A DNA stretch of 19,636 nt from Ghiorsea sp. (GCA_027053695.1 JALUHL010000220.1:1-19636); one strand, 5' to 3'; positions 1-8,097 are shown, counted from the stretch's first letter. Notes: generated by a model from the sequence alone, not told the origin. Translations and numbers: made by a program.

Positions 1-960
1 ATTGCGGTGTAAGCTTCCCAGTTTGAAAAACTCGGCTTCTTCTAGCCCTGGAATCATGCGAAAGACTCTTAATTGTTCGCCATATTTCATTTTGGTTTGG
101 AAGCCAACGATATTGAGCAAACTTTTGGCACGGTTATCTTGGCGAAGTTGCACCACAGCATAAAATTCTTCGCCTGTCTCGGGATGCTCTAAGCCAACAG
201 GTTTCATAGGGCCAAAGCGGGGGGTATCTTCGCCGCGCTCAGCCATGACTTCAATCGGCATACAGCCATCAAAGAAAGGTACATCTTCAAAATCTTTGAA
301 TGCCATGTATTCAGCGTTTAATAATTCATGAATAAAGGACTTATATTGCTCTTCGTTCATGGGGCAGTTCAAGTAATCGCCTGCTTCACCTTCGACTACA
401 TTTTTATCATAGCGCGATTTCCAGTAGGCAATGTCCATGTTCACCGTTTCAGCATCGACCACGGGCGCAATGGCATCAAAGAAGCTTAAATGCTCTTCGC
501 CTGTAAACTTCTGAATGTCTTGGTATAGCGCATCAGAAGTTAAAGGCCCTGAAGCGATAAGCACGATACCATCTTTGGGGATGCTGGTGATTTCTTCTTT
601 GATGAGGTTAATCCGTGGTTCGGCTTCAAGCTTTTGGGTGACCGTGCTTGAAAACAGCTCTCTATCCACCGCCATCGCACCACCAGCAGGCACTTGGCAC
701 GCATCACCAGTGTGCATGATTAATGAATCAAGCTGGCGCATTTCTTCATGCAATAAGCCGACTGCATTTTCTAAATTGTCCGCGCGAAATGAATTGGAGC
801 AAACAAGCTCCGCGCATTTATCCGTTTTATGGGCAGGTGTCATGGTTTTGGGGCGCATTTCATACAAGTTGACTTCAAAACCCTGCCTTGCCAATTGCCA
901 AGCTGCTTCTGAACCAGCTAAACCTGCGCCGATGATGTGAATGGTTTGTTGCTGGCTCAT
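1..960 (-). CDS. trmFO: TrmFO, folate/FAD-dependent tRNA m5U54 methyltransferase (3' end beyond window)
   Basis: Methylates U54 in the T-loop of tRNA with 5,10-methylenetetrahydrofolate as carbon donor and FADH2 as reductant, in the cytoplasm. I translated the minus strand from ATG at 960: 320 codons stay open to the window edge, about three quarters of the family length. The N-terminus has the Rossmann FAD-binding motif [12 protein letters not shown] (about residues 9-20). The family signature [12 protein letters not shown] follows, then [14 protein letters not shown], which is diagnostic for TrmFO and separates it from the larger MnmG. The start has a clear ribosome-binding site (GAGGT, 5 nt before ATG). 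It lies 16 bp downstream of the TolB-like gene and is probably co-transcribed with it. The C-terminal part is not visible. Confidence 0.95.
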   Translation of the reverse strand, partial: MSQQQTIHIIGAGLAGSEAAWQLARQGFEVNLYEMRPKTMTPAHKTDKCAELVCSNSFRADNLENAVGLLHEEMRQLDSLIMHTGDACQVPAGGAMAVDRELFSSTVTQKLEAEPRINLIKEEITSIPKDGIVLIASGPLTSDALYQDIQKFTGEEHLSFFDAIAPVVDAETVNMDIAYWKSRYDKNVVEGEAGDYLNCPMNEEQYKSFIHELLNAEYMAFKDFEDVPFFDGCMPIEVMAERGEDTPRFGPMKPVGLEHPETGEEFYAVVQLRQDNRAKSLLNIVGFQTKMKYGEQLRVFRMIPGLEEAEFFKLGSLHRN

Positions 961-976
961 GCCTGACCTCGAGAAC

Positions 977-2017
977 TTATTTTGGCAAAGCTACTTGCCA
1001 TAAACGCCAGTTGTCCACCGTGCTATCGTTGGGTGATTGTGGATTGCGATTGCTATGAAATATAATGGTGTTGTTATCCAACCATGCAGGCCCGCCATCG
1101 GTGATACCTAAACCTGATGTGATGCTTTGGATGTTACCCGATTTGATATCAAGCACATGGATAAATGTTTGCAAGACATCGCCACGGCTATCACGGTTGG
1201 ACACAAACACGACTTTTTGACCATCCGGGCTAATATCAGGCTCAACATCAGCAAAGCTGTTTCGAGTTAAACGCGTAAGACCTGTGCCATCAATATTTTG
1301 TTTCCATAAATCAAAATTGCCGTGGTCTTCGCGGACAAATACCATCCAAGTGCCATCCGCGGACAAGCTGGCATCAAAGCCATCGCCAAGCATGGTAAGC
1401 TCTTGCGTTCCGCGCTTGAAAACGAATAAACGAGGTTGGGCAAAAGCATTGCTCACACCTGATGTGGTGGTGGGGTAGCCTGATTTCTTCGCCCAAAGCT
1501 TTTCATGGTATAAGCGCCAGCCTTGCCCCAATAATTCTGTGGATAATTGGGCATTTCTAAATTGTTTACGAATGCGTGGGGTGCGTGAAGTATCTAGGGT
1601 TGAATCAAATACCCATGTGTTGCCATCAGCGGATACATCAAGGTGGTTGGGCAATAAAGACCCCACAAACTGCCCTGCCTGTATGGCGATATTTGTTTTG
1701 CCTTTGAGCCAAGGAATGATTTGGTTGGTTCGGTTGCTTACATAAGCCATATTACCATTTTCTAGTGCCACGCCATAACGCACGACTTCTTGTTCCGACA
1801 TTGCGCTCACATCTTTTGCTGCACCGTAAAGGTTATCTTTTTTCACTTGCATGATTTGGTGGCTTTGGCTTACACGCTGGCTGTAAACCAAGTATTTACC
1901 TGCGACCGATGGGTATGTCATTTGCGCAAAATCATTTTCAAACACTGGTGTAGGCGCTGCCCAAGCTGTTGAGTTTAAAAGCAGTGTGATGGATAGCGGT
2001 GCAAGTTTCTTAAGCAT
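977..2017 (-). CDS. Secreted TolB-like beta-propeller (PD40 repeat) protein
   Basis: A 346-residue exported protein with a signal peptide (MLKKLAPL... cleaved after AWA at about residue 20). The rest is built of TolB/WD40-like PD40 blades; clear repeats are [23 protein letters not shown] and [16 protein letters not shown], each followed by strands and short loops. TolB-type propellers usually bind partner proteins in the periplasm. True TolB is about 430 residues with an N-terminal TolB_N domain and sits in the tol-pal operon; this protein lacks that domain and neighbourhood, so I do not call it TolB. The start is supported by AAGGA about 7 nt upstream. It is followed 16 bp later by trmFO and preceded by the CvfB-family gene on the same strand. 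Its partner and role are unknown. Confidence 0.85.
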   Translation of the reverse strand: MLKKLAPLSITLLLNSTAWAAPTPVFENDFAQMTYPSVAGKYLVYSQRVSQSHQIMQVKKDNLYGAAKDVSAMSEQEVVRYGVALENGNMAYVSNRTNQIIPWLKGKTNIAIQAGQFVGSLLPNHLDVSADGNTWVFDSTLDTSRTPRIRKQFRNAQLSTELLGQGWRLYHEKLWAKKSGYPTTTSGVSNAFAQPRLFVFKRGTQELTMLGDGFDASLSADGTWMVFVREDHGNFDLWKQNIDGTGLTRLTRNSFADVEPDISPDGQKVVFVSNRDSRGDVLQTFIHVLDIKSGNIQSITSGLGITDGGPAWLDNNTIIFHSNRNPQSPNDSTVDNWRLWQVALPK

Positions 2018-2105
2018 ATAAAATTCCTTTTTTAAGCGAAGATGGGTGCAGCTTGAGAACCCTAGGTTAACACATCATTAAAAGGTAATATATCATGTTC
2101 AAGTT

Positions 2106-2948
2106 TTATTTTTCTTGAAGGCGGATGCCATTGGGCTCTAAAGTGATTTGATGCTGTTTATACAGCGCGCCAATGGCTTTTTTAAACATCTTTTTGCTCA
2201 CGCCAAAGGCTTTCTGAATATCTTTGGGGTCGCTTTTATCATGCAAGGCAAGAAAGCCGCCGCTGGTTTTGAGCTTGTATAAAATCAGCTCGGTAACTTC
2301 ACCCGTTTTTTCGCTAGGTTTTAAATGCAGGCAGACATCAATTTTATGGTCATCACGGATATGTTGGATAAAGCCTTGCAGCTTTTCACCATGGTTTAAG
2401 CTGCGCATAGCTTCATGCTGATGCAAAAGCCCGACATGCGAGTTGTTGATAATCATTTGATAGCCTAAATCTGTTTTGTTGGCGCTCATCAGATCCACGG
2501 GCTGCCCAACCTCAAAGTCATCCAGTGATTCATCATCCAAAAAATCACGAATTTTCATGGATGCAATGGGTCTAGAAGTGGCATCATCTTGGAAAATATA
2601 AACCACATAAGCTTTGCCGACTTCGGGTCTATGGGTTTGCTCATCGTAGGGCAAAAGTAAATCTTTGCTCAGCCCCCAGTTTAAGAACGCGCCTGTTTTA
2701 TTCACATCGACAACTTCTAAAAAGGCAAATTCACCTACTTGTGCGTAAGGTGTTTCGGTTGTGGCGATGATACGGTCTTCAGAGTCGTAATAGATAAACA
2801 CTTCAAGGGTGTCGCCCACTTTAGTATGCTTGGGTACATAGCGGATAGGCAATAAAATTTCGCCATACTGCTCGCCGCCATCAAGGTAAACACCAAAATC
2901 AACTTCTTTGACCACACGCAAGTGATTTGTTTTACCAATATGAACCAT
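2106..2948 (-). CDS. cvfB: CvfB-family S1-domain RNA-binding protein
   Basis: A cytoplasmic RNA-binding protein of the CvfB/YitL family: tandem S1-like OB folds followed by a winged-helix domain. The first S1-like unit begins IGKTNHLRVVKEVDFGVYLDGG, the second covers VGEFAFLEVVDVNKTGAFLNWGL with the DLLLPYDEQ loop typical of the family, and the third is near residues 140-210. The C-terminal part (about 220-278, with KAFGVSKKMFKKAIGALYKQ) fits the winged helix. I place the start at ATG 2948 because known members begin a few residues before the IGKxNxL motif. In-frame ATG 2963 and TTG 3014 give longer forms (285 and 302 residues) and cannot be excluded; no start has a strong ribosome-binding site. 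It diverges from mlaA. Confidence 0.85.
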   Translation of the reverse strand: MVHIGKTNHLRVVKEVDFGVYLDGGEQYGEILLPIRYVPKHTKVGDTLEVFIYYDSEDRIIATTETPYAQVGEFAFLEVVDVNKTGAFLNWGLSKDLLLPYDEQTHRPEVGKAYVVYIFQDDATSRPIASMKIRDFLDDESLDDFEVGQPVDLMSANKTDLGYQMIINNSHVGLLHQHEAMRSLNHGEKLQGFIQHIRDDHKIDVCLHLKPSEKTGEVTELILYKLKTSGGFLALHDKSDPKDIQKAFGVSKKMFKKAIGALYKQHQITLEPNGIRLQEK

Positions 2949-3007
2949 ATTCGAGTATTCCATGTGCAGGATGCTGGGAAGATGTGGATTGAATGTAAAG
3001 TAGGTAT

Positions 3008-3035
3008 TCGACAAGAAAGTTTATCCCTGCATAAT
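3008..3035 (+). promoter_or_regulatory. Putative sigma70 promoter of mlaA
   Basis: TCGACA at 3008-3013 (5 of 6 matches to the -35 consensus) and CATAAT at 3030-3035 (5 of 6 to the -10) are separated by 16 bp. A start site 6-7 nt downstream would fall at about 3041-3042, directly at the mlaA ATG (3043). This is a sequence match only. Confidence 0.45.
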
Positions 3036-3042
3036 CGCTGCC

Positions 3043-3813
3043 ATGTTTAAGATGATTCCTTTGCTGTTTGCTGCGGCACTGCTTGCAAGTTGTGCCACAG
3101 CACAAAATGAATATGACCCGCTTGAACCTATGAATAGGAAAATCGATAGCTTTAATACAGCCGTGGATGAAGCGGTGCTGCGTCCTGTTGCCCAAGGCTA
3201 TCTCCATACGGTGCCTAAAGGTGGGCGCAATGTGGTGACCAATTTCTTTTCCAACCTTTTAGAAGTCAACACAGTGGTGAATGATGTATTGCAGGGTAAA
3301 ATCGTTCAGGGTGCTGGTGATACAACACGTTTTGTAGTCAATTCTACATTGGGTATTTTTGGCCTATTTGATGTGGCAAAGGCATTTGGGTTAGAGCGAC
3401 ATAAAGAAGATTTCGGGCAGACTTTGGCGGTTTGGGGTGTGGATCAAGGCGCATATATTGTCTATCCATTCTTGGGCCCAAACTCGGTGCGCAATACGCC
3501 AGGCACGATTATGAGCTACTTTCTTGATGGCGCGACATACTTTTATTTGGTTGCCAATGCGCCTATCACGATTGGTGCAACAGCGCTGAAATACATCAAC
3601 GATAGGGCAAACATTGAAGACTTTGTAAAATTGCGCGATGAAATGGCACTCGATGCTTATGTGTTTGTGCGCGAAGGTTGGCGGCAGAGCAGGATTTACA
3701 ATATCTATGATGGGCATCCGCCAGCACCCAAACCTAGTGCGGATGAAGAAGATGATTTTGGTGATGATGACGAGTTTGACGATGACTTTGGCGACGATGA
3801 GTTTGATAACTGA
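3043..3813 (+). CDS. mlaA: MlaA (VacJ) family outer-membrane lipoprotein
   Basis: Outer-membrane component of the Mla phospholipid transport pathway, which removes mislocalised phospholipid from the outer leaflet and passes it to periplasmic MlaC. The 256-residue product has a lipoprotein signal with lipobox LLASC (Cys17) and no Asp at +2, as expected for outer-membrane sorting. The family start YDPLEPMNRKIDSFN follows the anchor. The hydrophobic blocks typical of MlaA follow: NFFSNLLEVNTVVNDVLQGK, RFVVNSTLGIFGLFDVA, EDFGQTLAVWGVDQGAYIVYPFLGP. The family domain ends near residue 225. The tail at 234-256 is 23 residues with 16 Asp/Glu, which is unusual. No ribosome-binding site is visible; ATG at 3052 is an alternative start. 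It overlaps the next gene by one base (TGATG), which implies translational coupling. The mlaFEDCB genes are not in the window. Confidence 0.93.
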   Translation: MFKMIPLLFAAALLASCATAQNEYDPLEPMNRKIDSFNTAVDEAVLRPVAQGYLHTVPKGGRNVVTNFFSNLLEVNTVVNDVLQGKIVQGAGDTTRFVVNSTLGIFGLFDVAKAFGLERHKEDFGQTLAVWGVDQGAYIVYPFLGPNSVRNTPGTIMSYFLDGATYFYLVANAPITIGATALKYINDRANIEDFVKLRDEMALDAYVFVREGWRQSRIYNIYDGHPPAPKPSADEEDDFGDDDEFDDDFGDDEFDN

Positions 3814-4805
3814 TGGGTTCCCCCGCATTAAGCCTTCTTCTTGAAGCGGCAGGGCAACAAAGCGCAAACCGTATAGCAATCTATCATGCGCAAGCGTATC
3901 CTGATTTGTATGCCTTAAGCCAGCAGTGTGAACTAACCTTATTACAAAGCTTCAAACCCTTTATTTTGGATATTCAGGCCATGGGCTTGGATATATCAGC
4001 ATTGCAAGGCGAATATGATTTGGCATTGCTTGTGCCCAGCAAAGATAAAAAGCAATCTTTAGGCTGGATGGCCGATGCTTTTCTGCATTTAAAAGAAGAT
4101 GGCAAGCTGATGATGGCTTGTGAGAATCAATATGGCGCAAAATCCTATGAGGCTGCGCTGAAAAAGCTTGCAGGTCAGACGGCTTCAACATCCAAGTCCA
4201 AATGCCGTTTGTTTTCAGCTAAGAAAACACCAAAATTAGACGAGGCACTACAAAAAAAATGGATTGAAGAGGCCAAACCTCACGTCATTTCTTCCCACGG
4301 ACTTTGGGCGCAAGCTGGGCTTTTCAGTTGGAAAAAGGCAGACATAGGCTCGCAAATGCTGCTCAAGTATTTACCACAACTTTCAGGTAAGGTCATGGAT
4401 TTATGCTGCGGTTATGGTTTGTTAGCAGCGCATATCAAGCAATATCATGATGTATCTGAAATTCATTTGGTGGAAGCGGATAGTTTAGCCTTGGCGTGTG
4501 CGGAAAAGAATATGCAAGGGTTTGAAAAAGCGGTGTATCATCATGTGGATGCAGCCGTTGAAGCTTTGCCAGCGCATATGAATGCTGTGGTGTGCAATCC
4601 GCCTTTTCATACAGGGCAAACCAGAGATGTGGCATTGGGTGAAAAAATTGTGAGTAAAGCATGTGGCGCACTTACGCATGGCGGGGAACTATATTTGGTA
4701 GCCAATCGTCAGTTGCCTTACGAACATATTTTAAAAGCGCACTTGCGCAGCATGCAAACTTTGGTACAAGGCGATGGTTTTAAAGTGATTTGGGGTAAGA
4801 AATAA
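3813..4805 (+). CDS. RsmC/RlmG-type rRNA guanine-N2 methyltransferase
   Basis: A 330-residue S-adenosylmethionine-dependent methyltransferase. The architecture matches RsmC (16S m2G1207) and RlmG (23S m2G1835): a degenerate N-terminal methyltransferase-like half (about 1-165) and a catalytic C-terminal half. The catalytic half has the SAM-binding loop MDLCCGYGLLAAHI, an acidic ribose-binding residue in HLVEADSLAL, and the N2-guanine signature NPPF at residues 262-265 (VVCNPPFH). The closing segment GGELYLVANRQLPYEHILK is closer in wording to RlmG, while the length is closer to RsmC, so the target base is left open. The SAM loop has Cys-Cys where family members commonly have Gly-Cys. The ATG overlaps the mlaA stop by one base, and rsuA follows after 9 bp. 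Confidence 0.85.
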   Translation: MGSPALSLLLEAAGQQSANRIAIYHAQAYPDLYALSQQCELTLLQSFKPFILDIQAMGLDISALQGEYDLALLVPSKDKKQSLGWMADAFLHLKEDGKLMMACENQYGAKSYEAALKKLAGQTASTSKSKCRLFSAKKTPKLDEALQKKWIEEAKPHVISSHGLWAQAGLFSWKKADIGSQMLLKYLPQLSGKVMDLCCGYGLLAAHIKQYHDVSEIHLVEADSLALACAEKNMQGFEKAVYHHVDAAVEALPAHMNAVVCNPPFHTGQTRDVALGEKIVSKACGALTHGGELYLVANRQLPYEHILKAHLRSMQTLVQGDGFKVIWGKK

Positions 4806-4814
4806 TGGTGTGTT

Positions 4815-5534
4815 GTGGCTAAAAAGTTAGAGCGTTTGGAAAAAATCATGTCTCGCTTGGGTTATGGAGCGCGGCGGGATGTGCCGCACTGGATTCGTGA
4901 AGGCTGGCTTACGGTGAATGGTGAAAAGCCTAAGTCTGCTTCAGTGAAAGTGTATGCAGGCGATGTGGAGTTGGATGGTGAGCCACTTGACCATCCCTTT
5001 GGTTTAACATTGGTTTATCATAAACCACTTGGCACGGTATGTTCGCGCAAAGAAGAAGGGCGCATTATTTTTGAAGATTTTCCAGAGCGTTGGTTGGGGC
5101 GCAAGCCGCCACTATCCAGTGTTGGTCGTTTGGATAAAGATACTTCGGGTTTATTGATTGTCACCGATGATGGGCAATTCAATCATTATTTAACCAGCCC
5201 CAAGCATCATATTTCCAAAACCTATGCTGTCACTCTGGATAGACCACTCAAGGGGGATGAAGTGGATATTTTTGCTTCAGGCACACTGATGTTGGAAGCC
5301 GATGATAAACCTTGTTTGCCTGCAGAGCTTACGATTACAGGCGAAAAAACAGCGCAAGTGGTGTTGCATGAAGGCCGCTATCATCAAGTTAGGCGTATGT
5401 TTGCTGCAGTTGGCAATCATGTGACTGACTTAGAACGTACGCATATTGGTCATTTATCCTTAGCATCGCTCAGTTTGCAAGCGGGTAAATATCAAACTAT
5501 TGACGTTGAAATGCTAAAGCAACGTGTTGGCTAA
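4815..5534 (+). CDS. rsuA: RsuA, 16S rRNA pseudouridine-516 synthase
   Basis: Converts U516 of 16S rRNA to pseudouridine during small-subunit assembly. The 239-residue protein has an N-terminal S4 RNA-binding domain (about residues 4-60: LEKIMSRLGYGARRDVPHWI...GWLTVNG) and a catalytic domain with VGRLDKDTSGLLIVTDDG, whose Asp107 is the predicted catalytic residue. HKPLGTVCSR and EGRYHQVRRMFAAVGNHV are characteristic of the RsuA/RluB/RluE/RluF group. The latter, followed by LERTHIG, fits RsuA best. The start is GTG at 4815 with no clear ribosome-binding site; ATG at 4848 would cut into the S4 domain. It is the last gene of the mlaA-methyltransferase-rsuA operon and is closed by a strong hairpin. 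Two rRNA modification genes side by side suggest a shared link to ribosome maturation. Confidence 0.92.
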   Translation: MAKKLERLEKIMSRLGYGARRDVPHWIREGWLTVNGEKPKSASVKVYAGDVELDGEPLDHPFGLTLVYHKPLGTVCSRKEEGRIIFEDFPERWLGRKPPLSSVGRLDKDTSGLLIVTDDGQFNHYLTSPKHHISKTYAVTLDRPLKGDEVDIFASGTLMLEADDKPCLPAELTITGEKTAQVVLHEGRYHQVRRMFAAVGNHVTDLERTHIGHLSLASLSLQAGKYQTIDVEMLKQRVG

Positions 5535-5590
5535 TTTAACACTTGGCAATCTATATTTCTCTCTGGGATGTACTTTGAGGTTGTTTCCAT

Positions 5591-5620
5591 AAAAAAAGAG
5601 CTGGCAAAAGCCAGCTCTTT
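5591..5620. terminator. Bidirectional intrinsic terminator between convergent genes
   Basis: A perfect 11-bp stem (AAAGAGCTGGC at 5595-5605, GCCAGCTCTTT at 5610-5620) with a 4-nt loop. On the minus strand the stem is followed by a run of seven T, so it best ends the lipoprotein gene. On the plus strand the T run is only three, but it can also serve rsuA. Confidence 0.9.
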
Positions 5621-5645
5621 CTGAGGATGAAACAGACTAAGCGAT

Positions 5646-6731
5646 TTAAGGACGATGTTCTTTTGTGAAGTCGGCAAATGCTTTGTTTGAAGCTTGAACA
5701 CCTTTTAAAACCAAGTGCTTAAACTTTTCAGGGTTGGCTTTGGCGATTTGATCTGATTTAGAGTGAACTGTTGAGCCAAGAAAACCACCTGACTTACTGC
5801 TGGAGGCCTCTGTAAGCTTGGCAAAGTCACCAGAAACCACGATAGGGTCATCATGCCCTGAGCTCAATGCATATTTACCCATTTCACCACCCATAGCATT
5901 TTCTGCGAGTGTTCCATTATATTCCACATCAATCAGGCGAATACCAAGCTCCGCTCCAACTTTAGCAGTACCACCGCCGAAAAAAGCACTACCTCTACCG
6001 CTGCTTTTCATTTGTACAAATGTAACTGTAATGGTTGGAATGATGGCAACAGCTTTCAACTCGGATGATAAAAAGTTAAAAGATTTCCCATTGTTATTAT
6101 TGAAGAAATCAATATACCATAAGGGTAAACCAGTGGCTGGAATGTCTAAGTAGGTTTTATTATCACCAGAATTTATTGACCCACCTTCGATAATTGCAGA
6201 ATCCCCATTGGGTACTGAAAATTCAATGCTATGGTAGCCAAGTGTTGCACGCATATCTGCTGCGGAAACAACTTCTCTACCCGCATCTTGGAGCTGGGCA
6301 ACCAAGTCAGCATAGGCTGCATCAGCAATAGCTTGTAGTTGTTTGTCGCTAAGCCCTGATAAATGGACACGCATAGAAGCGGAAGCACCTGTTGTTTTGG
6401 TTGTTAACCCACTAAAACCAGTCGATTCTGTGCCTGAAACGCTTGCTTCTGCAACATCATTGATCACCAAATGAATTTTAAATGCAGGAATAACAATTCT
6501 ATTGCTTCCTTCTAAAGCATTATCAATATCATGTTGGTCATCGAAATGGTCATCCGCATCAATTTTGACACCTTGTGGCAATGCTTTAGCCACTGGCGTG
6601 GCTTGAAGTTTTTCAGGGTAGTTGGCTGATGGTGGTGGTGGCCCTAACGATACACAGCCTGTTATCATAGCACCGATTGTAATAGCCATGGCTGCTTTGA
6701 TGTATGTTTTATAAGTATGTTTTATAAGCAT
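5646..6731 (-). CDS. Unrecognised outer-membrane-type lipoprotein
   Basis: I do not recognise this 361-residue protein. It has a lipoprotein signal: a basic n-region, a short hydrophobic stretch and the lipobox ITGC, with Cys26 as acylation site. Val at +2 predicts sorting to the outer membrane. A proline-rich linker (SLGPPPPSANYPEK) and an acidic stretch (DADDHFDDQHDID) follow. After that comes a mixed alpha/beta region with IVIPAFKIHLVINDVAEA, a helix LSDKQLQAIADAAYADLVAQL, hydrophobic strands AVAIIPTITVTFVQM, and a Gly/Ser-rich loop (SSGRGSAFFGGGTAKVG). No catalytic motif is evident. The start at 6731 is well supported by GGGAG at 6738-6742, 6 nt upstream. It ends at the bidirectional terminator and diverges from the beta-barrel gene at 6859, which suggests a shared envelope role. 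A 13-bp tandem duplication lies just after the start codon. Confidence 0.8.
   Translation of the reverse strand: MLIKHTYKTYIKAAMAITIGAMITGCVSLGPPPPSANYPEKLQATPVAKALPQGVKIDADDHFDDQHDIDNALEGSNRIVIPAFKIHLVINDVAEASVSGTESTGFSGLTTKTTGASASMRVHLSGLSDKQLQAIADAAYADLVAQLQDAGREVVSAADMRATLGYHSIEFSVPNGDSAIIEGGSINSGDNKTYLDIPATGLPLWYIDFFNNNNGKSFNFLSSELKAVAIIPTITVTFVQMKSSGRGSAFFGGGTAKVGAELGIRLIDVEYNGTLAENAMGGEMGKYALSSGHDDPIVVSGDFAKLTEASSSKSGGFLGSTVHSKSDQIAKANPEKFKHLVLKGVQASNKAFADFTKEHRP
6702..6728. repeat. 13-bp perfect tandem duplication at the lipoprotein start
   Basis: The unit GTATGTTTTATAA (plus strand) occurs at 6702-6714 and again at 6715-6727, followed by one more matching base. It starts next to the start codon of the minus-strand lipoprotein gene. 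As 13 is not a multiple of 3, the two copies are read in different frames, and gain or loss of one copy would shift the frame. Confidence 0.9.
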
Positions 6732-6794
6732 AATTTTCTCCCATTGTTCCTTTACTTAAGGCAAATTCTAGGGCTTGATTCTGTATGATGGTAT

Positions 6795-6807
6795 CCCAAG
6801 AATTGGG
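6795..6807. promoter_or_regulatory. Short inverted repeat in the divergent lipoprotein/beta-barrel intergenic region
   Basis: CCCAA-GAA-TTGGG sits near the middle of the 127-bp region between the two divergent genes. It would overlap a weak plus-strand promoter match (TTGATT at 6775-6780, AAGAAT at 6798-6803, 17-bp spacer). It could be an operator, but a 5-bp arm is short enough to occur by chance. Confidence 0.25.
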
Positions 6808-6858
6808 GGTATCTAGTGCTAAGGTATTCAACTACACTTCTTTGATAAGGAGTGTGTT

Positions 6859-8097
6859 ATGGGGAGAATGATTTTTAAGAAATTAATTCTATTAAGCATT
6901 GGTTTAAGTTTATTGTTGATGAATAATCTAGTTTGGGCAGAAGATGAATCAGCCAAACATGCTCTGGCTTTAATTGCGCCTGAAGGGCGCTGGGTGGTTC
7001 AAGTTGAAGCGAGGCAAACTTCATTCGATCAGGCTTATAATTCATTGAAAGAAAAAGAAGGCTTGGGTGCTGCCTTTGATGACGTTGGCTTGGATAGCAA
7101 CATCTTTCCTGCGCTTGCGCTGTTGGGGCCAACCGCATCACTAGGTACAACCCAATTAGCCTCAAAGGTCACCTCAAACTGCGAAAAAATCACACTAGGT
7201 TATGGTTATACAGAAGATATCACATTGGGTGTTATTTTTGAATATGCAAGAAATGAAAACAGTGTCTCTTTCGGCGTGAGTGATGGCAATGTTGGCTTTA
7301 ATCCTCTTTTTGATGCCACTATGCCCATAGGGGCAACGAACTTCCCATTTGCACCTGTTGGAGGTGCTATTGCTCCAGTGGGTGTTGAAGGGGTGCAAAA
7401 CATTCTCACGTCACCTACATTTGGTTATGAATATAAGAGCATTCAAACAGCAAACACATCAGGTATGGGCGACCCTATCATTGGAGGTCTTTGGCGCATA
7501 TTTGAGAATGATAAGCAAAGCGTTGTTCTTGGTGGTGGCGTTCGGCTTGGTTTAGCCAAGCCTGATGACCCAGATAATTTATTCGATGTGGTTGTCTCTG
7601 ATGGAAGCAATGATGCATTTTTACAATTAGAATATTTTCATCGCTTAGGGGCAGGTGTTGACTTGCAGTTAAAGGCTGTGCGCACATGGCAATTTGAAGA
7701 TACACAAAGTATGCGTGTTCCCGCAGTAGGGCAAACTTTGGCAACGGCTGCGAGTAAAGAAGATTTAAAACGAAACCTTGGCGATTATTGGGAATATGAT
7801 ATTGGTCTAGGTAAGATTATGGGGAATTGGCGCTTTGGCACTACCCTGCATCGTTATCAGAAAAGCAGAGACAGTTTTACATCAAGTATAGGCACAAACA
7901 CAACAGCACTTTCTGAAAACACAGAAGTTTATGCTGACCAATGGCGGCTTTCTGTTTCGTGGAGTGGTATTGATGCATGGCAAGCTGAGGTTATTCCTTT
8001 GCCGTTGATTATTAAGCTGGAAGTTCAGGAAACCTATAAAGGTAAAAATATGCCTGATGCTTTGGATATATATCTTCTTGCAACCAGTTTCTTTTAA
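6859..8097 (+). CDS. Putative outer-membrane beta-barrel protein
   Basis: A 412-residue exported protein with a signal peptide cleaved after VWA (about residue 27). The mature part has many alternating hydrophobic/polar strands, for example KITLGYGYTEDITLGVIFEYA, SVVLGGGVRLGLA, FLQLEYFHRLGAGVDLQLKAV and QWRLSVSWSGIDAW, and it ends in Phe (LLATSFF) as outer-membrane proteins recognised by BamA often do. The pattern GMGDPIIGGLWRI...LGGGVRLGLAKPDDPDN resembles the MetA-pathway/phenol-degradation transporter-like barrels (FadL superfamily). That is a resemblance by eye, so substrate and function are not assigned. AAGGAG with 6 nt spacing decides the start at 6859; ATG at 6868 is less likely. It diverges from the unrecognised lipoprotein gene and converges on the hydrolase gene with only 4 bp between stop codons. 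Confidence 0.8.
   Translation: MGRMIFKKLILLSIGLSLLLMNNLVWAEDESAKHALALIAPEGRWVVQVEARQTSFDQAYNSLKEKEGLGAAFDDVGLDSNIFPALALLGPTASLGTTQLASKVTSNCEKITLGYGYTEDITLGVIFEYARNENSVSFGVSDGNVGFNPLFDATMPIGATNFPFAPVGGAIAPVGVEGVQNILTSPTFGYEYKSIQTANTSGMGDPIIGGLWRIFENDKQSVVLGGGVRLGLAKPDDPDNLFDVVVSDGSNDAFLQLEYFHRLGAGVDLQLKAVRTWQFEDTQSMRVPAVGQTLATAASKEDLKRNLGDYWEYDIGLGKIMGNWRFGTTLHRYQKSRDSFTSSIGTNTTALSENTEVYADQWRLSVSWSGIDAWQAEVIPLPLIIKLEVQETYKGKNMPDALDIYLLATSFF

Noticed and set aside
515..940. Plus-strand open frame of 141 codons
   Set aside because: It lies wholly antisense to trmFO, whose family motifs are intact; composition is that of a shadow frame.
977..2017. Calling the propeller protein TolB
   Set aside because: The TolB N-terminal domain and the tol-pal neighbourhood are both missing and the protein is about 80 residues too short.
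2018..2105. Promoter for the TolB-like gene (TTGAAC at 2097-2102, AATGAT at 2074-2079, minus strand, 17-bp spacer)
   Set aside because: Only 4 of 6 matches in each hexamer; too weak to list as a feature.
2932..3207. Minus-strand open frame across the cvfB-mlaA junction
   Set aside because: It overlaps the mlaA signal sequence and the cvfB start antisense or out of frame, and has no recognisable domain or ribosome-binding site.
3391..3879. Minus-strand open frame of 162 codons inside mlaA
   Set aside because: Antisense to conserved MlaA coding sequence and rich in residues expected from a reversed frame.
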